Notes: generated by a model from the letters alone, not told the origin. 64,000 nt of DNA from Buxus sempervirens (GCA_947561395.2 OX387192.1:10886221-10950220); one strand, 5' to 3'; positions 33,225-45,814 are shown, numbered from the stretch's first letter. Translations and numbers: made by a program.

Positions 33225-34504
33225 TGCTGTTGTTGTCTTGATTTGGTGGTTTCGAGCTTTAAGACATTGATAATGGTTGAGGTTTATTAATTTTTTTGAT
33301 GCTGTGAAGGGACAGATCAATCGAAGCAATCGAGAATCTGTAACTTTCCTGTTTGGAAAGTGGAAGCCTGTGAGGAACGGATCCATGGCGGTAACTTAAG
33401 GAGGTAGGTGGTGGGGTTACCTAAACCGTTTGAATCCCCTGGATTAGGTCATGCTCTTTGTTTGTTATAATGCGTTGGGTATTTCGGGTTGGGTACAACA
33501 CAATTGGCAAGCAGAGAAACCACACTCATCAAAGATCATGCAGTAGGGAACCTTTCCAAGTGTGATTTACTTCCCTAAGTTTCCATTTCTTTGAAAGCCA
33601 CATTGAGTTGAAGAAGTTTGCAGGTTTTTATTTCTAAAACCCGGTAGCCACTTCGAAAATTACCCCTTTTGTTTCCTACGCAAATCATCAGCTCCTACAA
33701 TTGCAATCCATGTTTCCTGTTCGATACAACTTAAACCCCATTAGAACCATTCATCAATACTTTCTGAACCAATTCCTTTCAACGGCTCTCCACTCACACT
33801 CCCTAAAAATAAAAATTTGGACCGGAAATTTGTATTCGAAGAACAAATGTTAAAGTGGGAGATTTCTTATGCTTCTTGCAATCGCCATCGTTGTGCTTCG
33901 AGAAGAAAACTCACAGACCATCGCTTCATTGGAATTGAAAAGACAAGGTTTGGAGAGGGACTTTTTGGGGCTATGTAGAAATCAGTAAAGACCAAGACCT
34001 CCTCCTCTCCAACCCTGAAACAGAGGGAAATTTGGTGGAAATCTCAAAATGGGGCAAGGAATTAATTTGATACCAGAACCCCTTCCTCAAATCTACCCAT
34101 AATACAATTTCCGGTGGCGTCATTTCCAGTCATTTCTGTGCCAAGCCACCAGTTCGCGACCTCCGCCATCACCAAGATAGTCCATCGCAAAAACACTAAC
34201 TGTAGCTCCAGCTCTGGTCCTCTCATACAGAGCAAGCGAACGAGAGAGAGAGAGAGGGATTGCCCTTTACACTGGCATAGGATGAGGGCATGCTCTGTTT
34301 GTTATACTGCATGATCTTTGATGCACTTGTTCGTAAAATGGAAGTATTTATTTTGTTATAATGCGTTGGGTATTTCGGTCATTTAAAAAAGTGTTCTAAC
34401 AGTGTTAATGGGGAATGTAACGAGAGGGGTGGTAGGTGACGGTTTTTGAAACTACAGGGGTAGTAAGTGATCCGTTTTGAATTACAGGGGGTGTCCGTGA
34501 CACT

Positions 34505-35866
34505 TTCCCAAACCTCAGGGGGTGTACGTGTAAATTTTCCTTTATAAATAATCTCCAAAATGAGAATGGTGGATGAGCTTTTTTTGTATTTTTATATATT
34601 TTTTACTATTTTTAATTAATTTTTGGCACAAATAATTAAAAAAATTAATTTCAGACAAAAAAAATTAACGGCACCCATCGATAGATCGGGTGCCAAAGCA
34701 TAACATATCAATGATCAGCTTAATCTAACATGTTTAAGGCCATAAAATAGAAGAAATGAAGTTTTAGGCATTTACCTTCTTCAAGATCAATCCCCGTAGT
34801 CGTATGAGTTCAAATCGTCATGCAAATCGTGTTTATCTTGTATCTGGAAGCAAGATCTTGAAAAAAGTAACGTTTTGGGATAGATTTCATCCAAAACAAG
34901 CAAGATTGAGAAAGAAATCAAAAAACGGGGGTTTTCTCACTTTCTGTTCGTCTGTCTGCTCCATTCCTTCGATATGCCAACGATTTGGGCAAATTAGATG
35001 TTTCGCACGCGTGAAGCTTTTTTTTTAAAAAAAAAGTGTTTCGTCCGCACGCTTGGAATTTCATGCGCACGTGCCATTCACATGCGCGCGCGAATGAAAA
35101 TTCAAAAAAAAAAGGTTTCGACAACACACCGCGGCATACCGCCGAAACCATCGATTTTTTCCTGGGGATTTGCTATAGACGATATCTGGCTAGCGAAACG
35201 TGCCGCTAGCCAAAGGAAACCTAATTTTTCGACGGCATGCCACCGAAACTAAAAACCGTGATCAAATCTAGCATCTATATATACTATTGGTAGAGCAGAC
35301 TTTTGGGAATATTCCCCAGGATTCTTGCCCTCCCTTTTCATGGTCATAAATAGTCCATTGAAATGCTCAAAAAGACTACGCTATCCTAGATAAAACTACC
35401 AATGCCTATCCGTTAAAAACAACCACCACCTATTGATCCCACATTAACTACGTATTATATGTAGTGTCCACGTGCGTACTCTAGTTGGAAATAAAGAAAG
35501 ATGAGAGAGAGCTCCAATCTTTGAGGATTTAAGAGTTATCAAAGAGGAACTCTCGCATCCAAAATAAAAATGGGGTTGGCAAGATCTTGAAAAAGGGGGG
35601 AGTTCACGAAAAAAAGAAAAAGGAAGAGGTAGCAATAAAGAGAGGAGAGAGGATCGAGAAAGAGATATATATACTTATACTATTAATAAAGAGAAGAGGG
35701 GGGAATATTCTTTGATTCTGGTCCCCCTTTTTCTTTTCCAAACTTTGTCATCCACAAACAAAACAATCCCAACATATAACCACCACAACCACCTTCCACT
35801 TTTAAATTGAAACCTTGCAACTGTTCCCTCCCCTACATGTAGTTCTGCACGTGCACCCTACTATTA
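34505..35866. other. Intergenic stretch with small dyads
   Basis: There is no supported gene. A perfect hairpin lies at 35187-35212 (arms TGGCTAGCG and CGCTAGCCA, 8-base loop). Nearby, CGGCATRCCRCCGAAAC occurs twice (about 35132 and 35233). An A/G-rich stretch at 35590-35700 runs into CTTATACTATTAATAAAGAG, which resembles a Helitron start but lacks TC. The 3' part at about 35830-35865 resembles a decayed Helitron end. Confidence 0.45.
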
Positions 35867-36064
35867 TCTATACTATAGTTTCCCAAAATAATTTACAACT
35901 TTCCCAAAATATCCATCCCTGCATAGTTTGATTTCAATAATACAGGGCTATACCCGTCGCAACTTACCATTTTCATTCAAAAATAATTAGTTTGTAACTG
36001 CCCCCATTTCTCCTCTTTCCATTCCCTCTCTCCATGTGCATTTTTGCACATGGACCCCTGCTAG
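35867..36064 (+). mobile_element. Small non-autonomous Helitron (198 bp)
   Basis: It begins TCTATACTATAG, a typical plant Helitron 5' end. It ends with a perfect hairpin (CCATGTGCA at 36032-36040, TTTT loop, TGCACATGG at 36045-36053) seven bases before CTAG at 36061-36064. The flanks are A on the left and T on the right, the Helitron A|T insertion site, with no target duplication. There is no coding capacity. Confidence 0.7.
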
Positions 36065-37541
36065 TATATATAAAGAGAACACAAGCTTGGGAAGCGTGCC
36101 AAAAATATAATTGTTATTCCGTCATTGACCTTGCATATCATTTTATAATTATATTTTTTCTGTAAGGGTATAATTGTCTTTTAAAACACCTTAATCATCA
36201 GCATCTTCAACCCATTCACTCAATATTCCACGACCCTTCCTAGTCTTCCCATCCGTCCTACGACCACACCTAAATTGCCTCGGACCCTTCATCTTCATTC
36301 TCTCTTGACGGTACCGAAATCATCTCACGAGTTTATAACAAGAAGAGTGGATCATTCTGAAGCACTCAAATAGAATGAAGCATTTCTGTTAAAATCAGGT
36401 GAGCGTTTGTTTTCGTTTGGACGCAACTCACTCGCACATCAAGTGCATCGGGTTCATCGATTGTATGCATGTAAGTGACTAATAGATAGAGAGATCTTTT
36501 CTCTCTCAAGAAAGAGCTGTCCTATCCTATACCTACTCTACAGAAAGCTTTTCATATCCTTGCCTTCCATTTGGTTGAATTTTATTTATCATTATATCAT
36601 CTAATATTTCGAATGAACCTGGGGATACTCTGCCATATGTCACTTTTTGCATTCATGGCGCCTCCTCCGTCATCTGCCTTGGGGTAAATCTTTTGATGGT
36701 TGTTTTAAGGTTTTAGAAGGAAACCAAGGATCCAAATGCTCTGCCTTTGCAACAGAGTTTTGTGATTCCTGAAAAATTAGATTTAATTTGGAGGGTTATG
36801 ATTCTTGAAAAACTAGAAATGGGAATATCCACCCTCTGTAATAACCAGTACCTAACTCCATGGACCTATGCATCTATGACCTTAGATCTTGACAAGACTC
36901 ACAATTTCGAACAAAGTCAAGAATTCTATAATTGGTGGGACTCTGATATGTACCAACTCAAATGGATATAGCACACACCTGCATGCGTTATTAATGAAGA
37001 GGATGAAGAGTTTGAAACCGCCAAAATCCAGCCAACAGGAGCCCTGAGGGCATTTGGTTGTAATAGATGACACAAGGGTTATCATGGTTTGTGCATCCCT
37101 TCATAGGACGTTTGCTTAGCTTTTATGTGGATGTTTAATCCTTCTATCTCATCATCATGGCATCTCATTTCTCATTTCTATTCAGTTTATTTTATGTTAT
37201 TTAATCATGTAGTTTTTTTCTTCTTTGTTTTCGTTGGTACCATTCATTCATTCTTTGTTATGGCAATATATCCCTCTTTGTTTATTTTATGCTGTCTAAT
37301 CATGTAGTTTTTTATTATATGTTTTCATTGGTACCATTCATGTGTTATGTGCTTTTACATTCTTTGTAACATAACATATTACAATAGTTTTTATGTTGTG
37401 CTAAAATATTCTTCCTATTCTTTTTACTTCTATATTGTTTCACTTTAATACAACATATATATTATACCTTCCAATTTAAACAAGTAACTTTAATTGCAAT
37501 TTCTAACTTTCCCAAATGTATCGTGTGTGCCTTTCCGCTAG
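36065..37541 (+). other. Possible second, larger Helitron or captured fragments
   Basis: The stretch is bounded by GCTAGTATATATAAA on both sides (36060 and 37537) and ends in CTAG at 37538-37541, followed by T, as a Helitron would. I see no convincing 3' hairpin and no TC start. It contains short open stretches (for example 36747-36971) that I do not recognise, and a local duplication of TTTATTTTATG...TAATCATGTAGTTTTTT (about 37188 and 37280). Confidence 0.3.
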
Positions 37542-37574
37542 TATATATAAAAAGTATATATAAAAAGAAGTGGA

Positions 37575-37920
37575 TTCTTTCTTATGGTTGGGTTACGCAG
37601 GTAACCCATCCCCCCGCCTCTAATAGTTAGGGTTTGGTATTGTTAAATCGGGGTATGGGTGGGTTCGACTTTAGCCCAACCCGCCCCAAACATGACCTTA
37701 TTGTATTAAAATATTATTTTTATATTTTTAAATAGCATTCTAATATATATATATAGATAGATAATAAATAAATGTATTACTAATTGACATCTTATATTAA
37801 AAAACATTTCTTTTTTGCATGTTTTAATACAACGGGTCAACCATTGACCTAACCCGTTACCCGATAGGGGTCGGTTAGGGTTATCGGGTAACGGGTTAGG
37901 GTTTGGTATCGGTTATCAGA
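37575..37920. repeat. Possible MITE with GGGTAACGGGT-like ends
   Basis: The left side has GGTTGGGTTACGCAGGTAACC and TTAGGGTTTGGTATTG. The right side has GGGTAACGGGTTAGGGTTTGGTAT. The middle is AT-rich. The sides share words but a clean inverted repeat and target duplication were not resolved. Confidence 0.3.
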
Positions 37921-39244
37921 GACCTATTTCTCTCTTCCGGACGATATTGTCTCGTGTAGCCCCAGCAACCATCGGTGGCCATCCAGATTCAGATGACTGT
38001 CGAACCATTGTGCATTGGCCAACTTTTCAAGTCCAGCCAACAATTCTTGATTTGCAAAGTCCGACGACTGTTGTCAGATCATCTCCACGTCCCAGAATTT
38101 TTGGTTTCTCCTTAGTGTTATCTTCCTTAAGATTCGATCCTTGCTTAAAGTTACAAGCCCAGGCGTGCAGCAATCTTGGTGTTCTGTCACCACCTTTGCA
38201 TTCTTCCAGCCATTGTAGTGCATCTTAAGAAACTGATTGGAGTGAAATCCTTGAACCGAAGACAAGGCTTCTTAATCATTTCCCAAGTCACCCGCAAGCC
38301 ATCTCGGATGATCCCGATGAGTTCTGGCCATTAACGAAGGCAATTCAATTCACCTGTAGCAACACGTGTTAAATTTGAACTCCGAAACCGTGAGTAAAAA
38401 ATTTTTCTTTCTCTAAATCCTTCATTGAGTTCGTTTATCTGATGGCTGAATATTGCAAATTATGACTCCTTGAAGTAGTGGCTGAATGTTTTTCATTTTG
38501 TAGTTTTAATTAATCTGTGAAATTTCATCATTGGTTGCATAATTAAAGTTTCCTGCAAGTCATGTGAAGTTCAGTAGTTTTGTTTGGTTAATTCGTTCCT
38601 TGTGATTAATGCAGGATGTGTTTGCTCAACTAATCAAAACATGATAAATTTATATGATCAATTGTTTCTCTAGAAATTGGCATGTATCTGCACTTTCTTC
38701 TGGTTATTAGTTGCTCACTGATATGGTTGAATTCCCTTTTGGATCTGAGTTGCTCATTGGATGTTTGTTAAAAAAAATGCCTAAACAAAAATTAGATTGA
38801 TGCAACCATAAGCGGCTTAAAGAAATATCACTATCCCATCTCATGTGGCATATCTTGTGTCATTTTGTTGGTTACTTTTAGGTCACTATTTCATGTATCT
38901 TTTAGACCTTTTTTTTTTCCAAATTATTGTTAGGACCTTTCATGTACAGCTCATCATTTCATGTTTTATGTAGGTCCCGTTTTCTCTTTTTGGTTTATTT
39001 TAGGTATATGCACTTCATCATTACATTTATGTTTTAGATTTTTTATATTAGGATCTTTAAAATCAATATGGAATGTGTGTTTTGGGACTATATTGTTTTA
39101 TTATGCTTATTTATTTTGTTCAAAGTTGTTCAATCAACTTTATATATTGCGTGCGAGCTCTTTAATTTAGTTAATTTGGAATAATCGGCTATTACATTTA
39201 TAATTGCCATGGGATAAATTGATTGGATCATTTACAGCTGTTTT
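37921..39244. other. Intergenic stretch
   Basis: It is AT-rich apart from 37930-38390, which is more mixed and has an open stretch (37947-38228) without recognisable domains. A GTGAGT-like donor at about 38391 could mark the end of an old exon, but no partner exon was found. Confidence 0.35.
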
Positions 39245-39578
39245 TGAATGCTAATTAGAGCAACTATGATATTAGTCCTTCTTATTGGCCTAATCAAAAG
39301 CCAAACCACGGTTCAGGCCTTCCGATGGGCCAGACCCAAATCTAAATTTCCAGAGCCTAAGAAACTGGTTGAACCAGATGATAGGAACTCCCATGCTTGG
39401 CGAGATGACCTGAGGTGTTTACGGACTTCCCCGTCATAACTAGGTTACTTACTCAAGTCTCTAGACCAAATCATTATTTTTTTTTAGATCAGGTGACCAC
39501 GTACACCCGAACTTAATAGGTGGTGGCAACTCTGAAACTAGGCCCACACTGGCGCGTCCCAACCTCAGGGGGCGCACA
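39245..39578 (+). repeat. Diverged LTR 3' fragment of the A/B family
   Basis: The order of blocks matches 18340-18801. It has a GGCCTTCCGATGGGCC-like block, then GAGGTGTTTACGGACTTCCC (in the LTR GGGGTGTCTACGGACTTCCC), then TACACCCGAACTTAATAGG and GGTGGTGGCAACTC, ending in GGCGCACA at 39571-39578. The end coincides with the LTR end. No element body follows, so this is a truncated or solo LTR remnant, far older than A/B. Confidence 0.7.
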
Positions 39579-41207
39579 GAAAAGAATGATATACATAAGT
39601 TTTACCTATTCGTGCATCGCATGGGATGTTTGCTAGTTTCCCTTATAGGTAACCACAGAATTTTTCCTGTCATTAGTTGCTGCTTGCCAAATACATGGGA
39701 CGTCTTTTGTGACTGGAGAAATAGGTCACCAACAAACACCATAGGTTGACGGTGCAAAAGGACAGGACTTGTGTTCCTAGAATGTATATCTTTGGTTTGA
39801 TCCGACTTTCCAACATGTGACCAGATTGAACCATCTAGAACCAAACCGTCCGGGCATCTACGTAATTGTGAAATCTCAGCTAATTTTCCAGTGACTTTTT
39901 TGTCTCAAAAAACTCTTCTAATCCAACAAAATCTGTCCAATCGATTCTAGCTTTTGCTTATTTATGTTTGTTATAGCTTTTTCTGTTGATTGTCCCCATT
40001 TTTCTGTCCATAGCAATTGTTATTTCCTCCCAAGATTCTTCTAGGAACATGTTTTTCATCTAGGTGCATGTTTTTCAGTTAAAAAATCTTGTTCCTTTTT
40101 TGCTTTGGGTATATTCAAGCATTTTGCGGTTTTAGCTGCAATTGAATTGGAAGATTGTACTTTTGAGGTGTCACTTTTGATCTTGTTTTTAGTCCAATGT
40201 TCTCTTCGCTTTATTCTAGTGAAAAATGTAATTCATTTATGAAAATTGACTATAATAAGGAATTTTCATGATATTGTTGCTGTTTTATGAATCTTGAGGT
40301 CAAGAATTGTGTTGGTCTTCTGTTTCATCGTCATAAAACTATTTCATCGGCATTCGAAATGCTTGTATATATTATTTCTTAGCTCAGTAGGTGGGAAGAT
40401 TCTCTGAAAACTTACACATATGAAGGCGTGGTTTGTTATTTGGATTATATGCTTAACTTTATGATTTCCAGTCACCACAGAAGGTTAGAAGCTGTAAGGT
40501 GTTAGATTTATGGAACTATTGTCGTAGGTAGGACTGTAGTGCAAGTTTGGTTGTGGGATACCAATTAGCCCAAAAATGGAATAATTAATCCCTGTAACTT
40601 TTGTAAAACAGAAGGGTGTTGTGGACCAAAAAGTAAGAAAGTTACAGAGAAAACAGAATAGGAACTGACACTGACCCAGCCAAATGATTTTATGTGGTTT
40701 ACTAAAAAAATTTAGCTGAATCTCAAGGTCAACCTTTCTGGGACAACTATTTTATGGTTGCTATAAAAGGCTGCTAGAATTTATTGAGCAGCATGTTGAG
40801 CAAATAAGTGGCACCATGTCATTTGGTGTAGCGTATTTAAGATGAATATGTTGATAAGTGTGACACCATCAAGAGTATGGTTAGAAATGAATGCATACAA
40901 AGAGTAGTTTCTACCATTGTAGAATGATTAAGAGGAAGTCTGTGCCAGTAAGAAAGTGTGGGCTATGCAAATGGAAAGAACTTAAAGGTGAGAAGAATGT
41001 CTAAGAGGACATTGGTAGGAAGAATTTGAAAACATAAATTTGATAGATGAAATGAAATGACAATTGATTGGAATAAATCAAACTCTAAACTAAATGAATT
41101 GAGAACATGAATTATTGGTTGATGGCCTTCAGCATATCTGCACAATTGGATAATACAACCAATAATGATATATATCTAGAGTTGCATAGTGGAAGCATAA
41201 GTGGAGT
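39579..41207. other. AT-rich intergenic stretch
   Basis: I find no gene or clear repeat in these 1.6 kb. Confidence 0.45.
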
Positions 41208-41895
41208 AATTCTACAGAAACCTTATAATTTGAAATTTCGAATGGTGCCTTCTGAATACTTGCCTGATAGCTATTGTTATAAGCAAATTCTACTAGCGAT
41301 AAATGCTTACTCCAACTGCCACCCCAATCTAGAACACAACACCTAAGCATGTTCTCCAGTGTCTGAATGGTACGCTCAAACTGACAATCTGTTTGTGGAT
41401 GATAACTCGTGCTAAGTTTTAACTTTGAACCCATGGCTTCCTGAAATACTGTCCAAAAATGTGAAGTAAAGCGTGCATCCCTGTCAGACACTATAGATAT
41501 CGGCACACCACGAAGCCTCATAATCTCCTTGACATACAATTCTGCTAGAGACTTCAACTGCTAGGTAGTGTTAATAGGTAGGAAATGTGCTGTCTTAATC
41601 AATCTGTTTACTATCACCCATATAGTATCCTCCTTCTTAGCTGTCAAAGGCAATCTTGATACAAAATCCATGGCAATATGTTCCCACTTTCACTTTGGAA
41701 TGGGAAGAAGCTGAAGTAATCCCGGTTGTCTCTTGTGCTCAGCCTTAACCTATTGACACACCAAACACTTAGCCACAAACTCTGCAATCTCCTTTTTCAT
41801 CCTTGACCACCAATAAATAGCTTTAAGGTTTTTATACATCTTCATACTGCCTGGGTGAACTGTATAATACTCATCAATCACTATGCCACCTTGTG
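41208..41895 (-). pseudogene. Integrase fragment of a Ty3 retrotransposon, chromovirus type
   Basis: One minus-strand frame runs 41895 to 41208 with three stops (TAG after the CLVCQ motif, TGA near 41690 and TAG near 41560). The zinc-binding part (VHPGSMKMY, then YWWSRMKKEIAEFVAKCLVC) is followed by the catalytic core. The DDE residues are all visible: Asp in IAMDFVSRLP, Asp in [12 protein letters not shown], and Glu in [14 protein letters not shown]. It ends in [14 protein letters not shown]. Reverse transcriptase is not found next to it. It is unrelated to the Tat elements in this window. Confidence 0.88.
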
Positions 41896-43460
41896 GCTTA
41901 TGAGCGAAGCCAGTGAATTACTCTCATACCAGCAAATTATATCTCGAAATATGGAGCCTGGACATCGACTTATTGCACAAGAACTAACTTACTAGCAAGC
42001 TATATCTCAAAATACAGAGTTGGCATGTACTACCCAAGCATGCAACAAGCTAAATCACAATCATGGGGGTAGCCACTTATCACCATGTACAAGGGTAACA
42101 TCACCAGCACCATAAATTTGAAATGAGCCTCACCAGCAAGCTAAATCTAAAATGAATCCTTATTGTATATGAAGACCTTCCTAAACAAACGAATTCACAA
42201 ATGAAGCACGTACACAAATGAAAGTACTCAATCAAAGGAAATACATCTACATTTACTAGTTCAACCTATGGATCCATATGCAGCTATGCCCACTAGACAC
42301 ATAAAAACAAAACACTAAAAACATGTTATCTTTGATACCCAAAACAATCCACAATATCCATTAATCAACTCCAAGATACATGGAGGAAACAAGATCTCAA
42401 ACTCATTCTACATGAGTGAGAAAATAACCACTCCGAAGTACACGGAGGAAAATATTCTCAATTCTGCTAAAAGACCATGGAAACATCTTTACATGAGGCA
42501 AATACAAGTGTAGGAAACAATAAAAACAACCCAAATTGAAAAGAAAAGAGTTTGGGACGATAAACTCGAATAAAAGCCATTTCAGTAGAACGTACCAAAA
42601 ATCTTTTTAAAAGTCTAAATTAACCATTGGCCAGTGCAAACATTCTCAAAATACTTTAATTTTGTTGGTGCATGGGTTGGAATCCAATAAAAACAATTTT
42701 ATAATAAAAAACTAGGCATATTTCAAAAATACCAAAAATTCTGTCTTGGGCGCTCGAGTGCTGTCAGATGCTATTGCAAGCGCTCAAGAAAACTAAGATT
42801 TCCAGAATCTGGTCGCTTGGGATGGCGCTTGAGCGTTCTTCCGGGCGCTTGGTTTATAAAAAATTGCAACTATTGGGTTTGAAAATTTAAAAAAGAAAAA
42901 CACACGCGGGGCGCCTTGAATGGCGCTCGAGCATTGACAGACAGAAGTGTGAATTTGTTGAGCGCTAGACACGGCCCTCAAGCCATATTCTAGGCGCTCA
43001 GCCAAAATCTCAGATCGCGAAATTTTTCCAAATTTTCTGTTTTTCCTATTCTCCTTCTAAATTCAATTCTATTAAATCAAACCATCTTCAAGGCATTCAA
43101 AATCATCTATCTAACATATCAAAACATTCTTTAACAATCAAATATAAAGTTTTTCATAAATTTTAAACAAAACACTTCAAAACTCTTCGTGAAACATATT
43201 TGAAGAACATCGTTACGAATAATCCGAAAATATGCAAAGTTGCGATCAAAAGGGTGCTACTTACCTCTAGAATGCAAATCCAACAAATCAAACTCGAAGC
43301 CTTGATCTCTTCGTCGGCAAGAGAATTATCAAACTCCCATGAACACTTCGTAGGCCTGAATGTATGGTGTTTCCCTTCTTCTTCTTCCTTTGTTTCAGCC
43401 ATCCAAACTAGTGTAGGATTTTTAGAAAGTTTCTACTTTAGATTCTCTCATATATTTATA
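41896..43460 (-). other. Possible LTR/leader debris next to the integrase fragment
   Basis: There is no gene. 42751-43000 is GC-richer with repeated GCGCTYGAG words. A TATAAATATA on the minus strand (43460-43451) is followed by a short leader and ATGGCTGAAACAAAGG (about 43402), a promoter-like layout. This could be an LTR of the same chromovirus-type element, but I could not find paired ends. Confidence 0.3.
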
Positions 43461-45278
43461 GTTATGGTAGTTTCCTAGTTTTCCTAAAACTCTTTTTAGA
43501 ATTCCTAATATACATGCTATCAAACCATTCCTATTTATTTTCTTATTCTAGTAAACATTATCCAATACATCACATGCACATGAAGTCCCATGCTTTCCAC
43601 CAATAAGATTTAAATTAACTCCTCAATTAATATTTACCTTTGATCTTTAAGATCCTACTGTCAGATTTTCCTCAAACTCCAGATTCTCTCCTTCCAAAAA
43701 CACTGTTTTAGATGATGCATGAACACCTAGGCAGCTTGGCACTACCTTGTCTTTAGAGTGGGAAAGGGAGATAGTATTGACCTTTGCGAAGAAATACAGA
43801 GTTGGAGAGGTTCTAGTTGAAGTCAAGATGGTTGGTTATTGTTTGCACAGAAGACCGATCCCACCCCATCCACACACATGCATCCCCAAGAATGCACCTG
43901 CCCACAAACATAAGTAAGGAGAAACAAAAGGAAAAGAAAGAGGAACTGAGATATTTTGTTTCCAAATGCTACATTTGGCTGCTTTCTGTTTCAGTTTTCT
44001 AAAAGGGGTATTTGGGCCTATGTTTTGGGCTTGTCCAAACATGTCCATAAACTTGGAGAGACAAGGCCCTTGGTTCTAATGAAGACCTTGTTTTGTCTTA
44101 CTCCTTAAATTTGTGAAATCACTTGGAAACCAAATTCTCAATTGACCCATCTATAACCAGTAGAAAAACAGGAAGCAGGGAACAAATACTACAAGGAAAA
44201 AAAGAAAGAGAAAGAAAAAACTACAGATAAACTGAAGGTCATAAGAAGGAAACTATCTCCTAAGTTGAGCTTCTTCTCCAAGCTCCAATTCCTCATATGC
44301 AGTCCGATCAAAAAAATAAAAAGAAACAAAAATTTTGTCTGAATTAAAAAACAATCGCATTTTTATATCAGGTATGAAACAACTACAAAATTATTATTGC
44401 ATGCAATGGATTTTGTATCAAATTGTTTTAAACAAAAATATATATGCATGTACGGAGTTGTATTGATTTTTGGGTAGCTTGACCCAATAATGGCTGGTTG
44501 GAAAACCCAACCCTAATTTACCTGTTAGGTTGATAGAATCAACCTGCACCCATCCTAATACTATATCTGGTCATGCAGGTTGGAGGGTTGGGTCAGATTT
44601 CTCCATTCTCTAGAACTCTATGATTTTGAAAACTTATCTGAATAACCTTGAGTAGTCAAACACTTGGTAGATACACTCTTGAAATGGGGGCTTTTCTAAA
44701 ATTTGGTTGTTATTTGGAACTCTTATCAGAATAACCCGGAGTGGTCAAATACTTGTTAAAAGCCCTCTTGAATCAGAGGTTTCTTTCAGCTCTTAACCCA
44801 AGCATTCATCTCAGTTTCTCAGATTCAATTCCAGTGTATTTTCTTCTTACTTGGCTGATTGAACCTGGCTTCGAATTAACAAATCTGTATCATGAAATTT
44901 TATTTGTCATTTAACCTCAGCTACAAAATCCTTTTTTACACTTTCAACACTTATCTGAAGAAGAGTGACGACATATGACATGAATAAACAGCTAGAAGTA
45001 AATCAACCTGTGAAAAGTTCTGGACTCTTATTGTGTATTATTCTACTTTTCTTTATCTCAATCCCAATATTGTTTATATATAAGACTATAAGTGCTCATA
45101 AGTCACATTCCCCAATCTTAAGGGCACTAGATGATTAGTAGCTACATTTGTATTTGACCACTTTATGCTATCCTTATACTTGATTTAACTTTCCTTTTTA
45201 ATGAAATATTTTTTGGATTCCTCCTCAAGAAATAAAATCTTGATGGTATTCATTGAGATAAGCTTGTCTTCTCCCTCA
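43461..45278. other. Intergenic stretch upstream of eIF2A
   Basis: There is no gene. A region at 44465-44600 with AACCCAACCC and GGTTGGAGGGTTGGGTC words resembles the ends of hAT-type MITEs, but the borders are unclear. The rest is AT-rich. Confidence 0.4.
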
Positions 45279-45542
45279 GACAATCTTGTCTTCTTTCTCA
45301 ATATATAAATGCCATATCAAGTCCTATTGCAGAGACCAGCTATTATATCCCTCTGTCTTGCAACATTTGGGCATTGCAAAACGTGATTTTCAAAATCCTG
45401 TTCTTGACAAGACAATCTTTTCTTCTTTCTCAATATATAAAGGCCATATCAAGTCCTACTGCAGAGACCAGCTATTATATCCCTCTGTCTTGCAACATTT
45501 GGGCATTGCAAAACGTGATTTTCAAAATCCTGTTTTTGACAA
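45279..45542 (+). repeat. 132-bp tandem duplication upstream of eIF2A
   Basis: Copies at 45279-45410 and 45411-45542 differ at only a few positions. Each has TTCTTTCTCAATATATAAA and ends TTCAAAATCCTGTTCTTGAC. The 132-bp length is divisible by three, which keeps an open frame across both copies, but that frame has no family features. Confidence 0.9.
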
Positions 45543-45642
45543 CTGAAGAAACATATGAAGGGTTTTTAGTCTCCATTTTTCATAGAAATGTTACCAAGCA
45601 GCACCTTGGATGAATTTTTTTTCTGCATGTAAGTAGATGGTG

Positions 45643-45814
45643 GGAGGGTGAGACTTGGTGCAACGGTAAGGTTGCTTCATTGCGGCCTAAAGGACGCTGG
45701 TTCGAGTCGCTGGAAACAGCCTCCCTGCTTGTGGGGGTAAGGCTGTGTACATTAAACCCTCTTCAGATCCCGTTCAGTGGCGGGAGCCTCGTGCACTGGG
45801 CTAGCCCTTTTATA
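45643..45814 (+). mobile_element. Au-like tRNA-derived SINE with 13-bp target duplication
   Basis: The body starts GGAGGGTGAGACTTGGTGC, has an A-box-like GGTGCAACGGTAAGG and a B box GGTTCGAGTCG, and ends near GGGCTAGCCCTTTTATA. This matches the Au SINE family of flowering plants. TAAGTAGATGGTG flanks it at 45630-45642 and 45815-45827. It is inserted 250 bp before the eIF2A start codon, in the sense direction. Confidence 0.88.

Larger units (their letters stand above)
32024..34504. mobile_element. Non-autonomous TIR transposon (about 2.5 kb) with a nested MITE in its left repeat
   Basis: The left repeat (32024-32093 plus 32653-32726) and the right repeat (34372-34504) are inverted copies about 135 bp long. 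The left starts AGTGTCACGGACACCCCCTG; both contain CTACCCCTGTAGTTTC and end in GTTAGAACACTTTT...CCGAAATACCC. The left is split by a hAT MITE. The right side extends further outward with a second ACACCCCCTGAGGTTTGGG unit, so terminal repeats may be serial. The interior has no transposase. It does have a 45-bp tandem repeat and two copies of TTGTTATAATGCGTTGGG (33462, 34350). A Mutator-like origin is possible but not shown. Confidence 0.75.

Noticed and set aside
37947..38228. 93-codon open frame
   Set aside because: No recognisable domain, no splice partner, and it sits among repeats.
41107..41346. Plus-strand open frame at the integrase fragment
   Set aside because: It is a shadow of the minus-strand integrase, whose catalytic motifs are clear.
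45650..45720. tRNA gene
   Set aside because: A and B boxes are present, but the rest fits a tRNA-derived SINE with target duplications and no cloverleaf.
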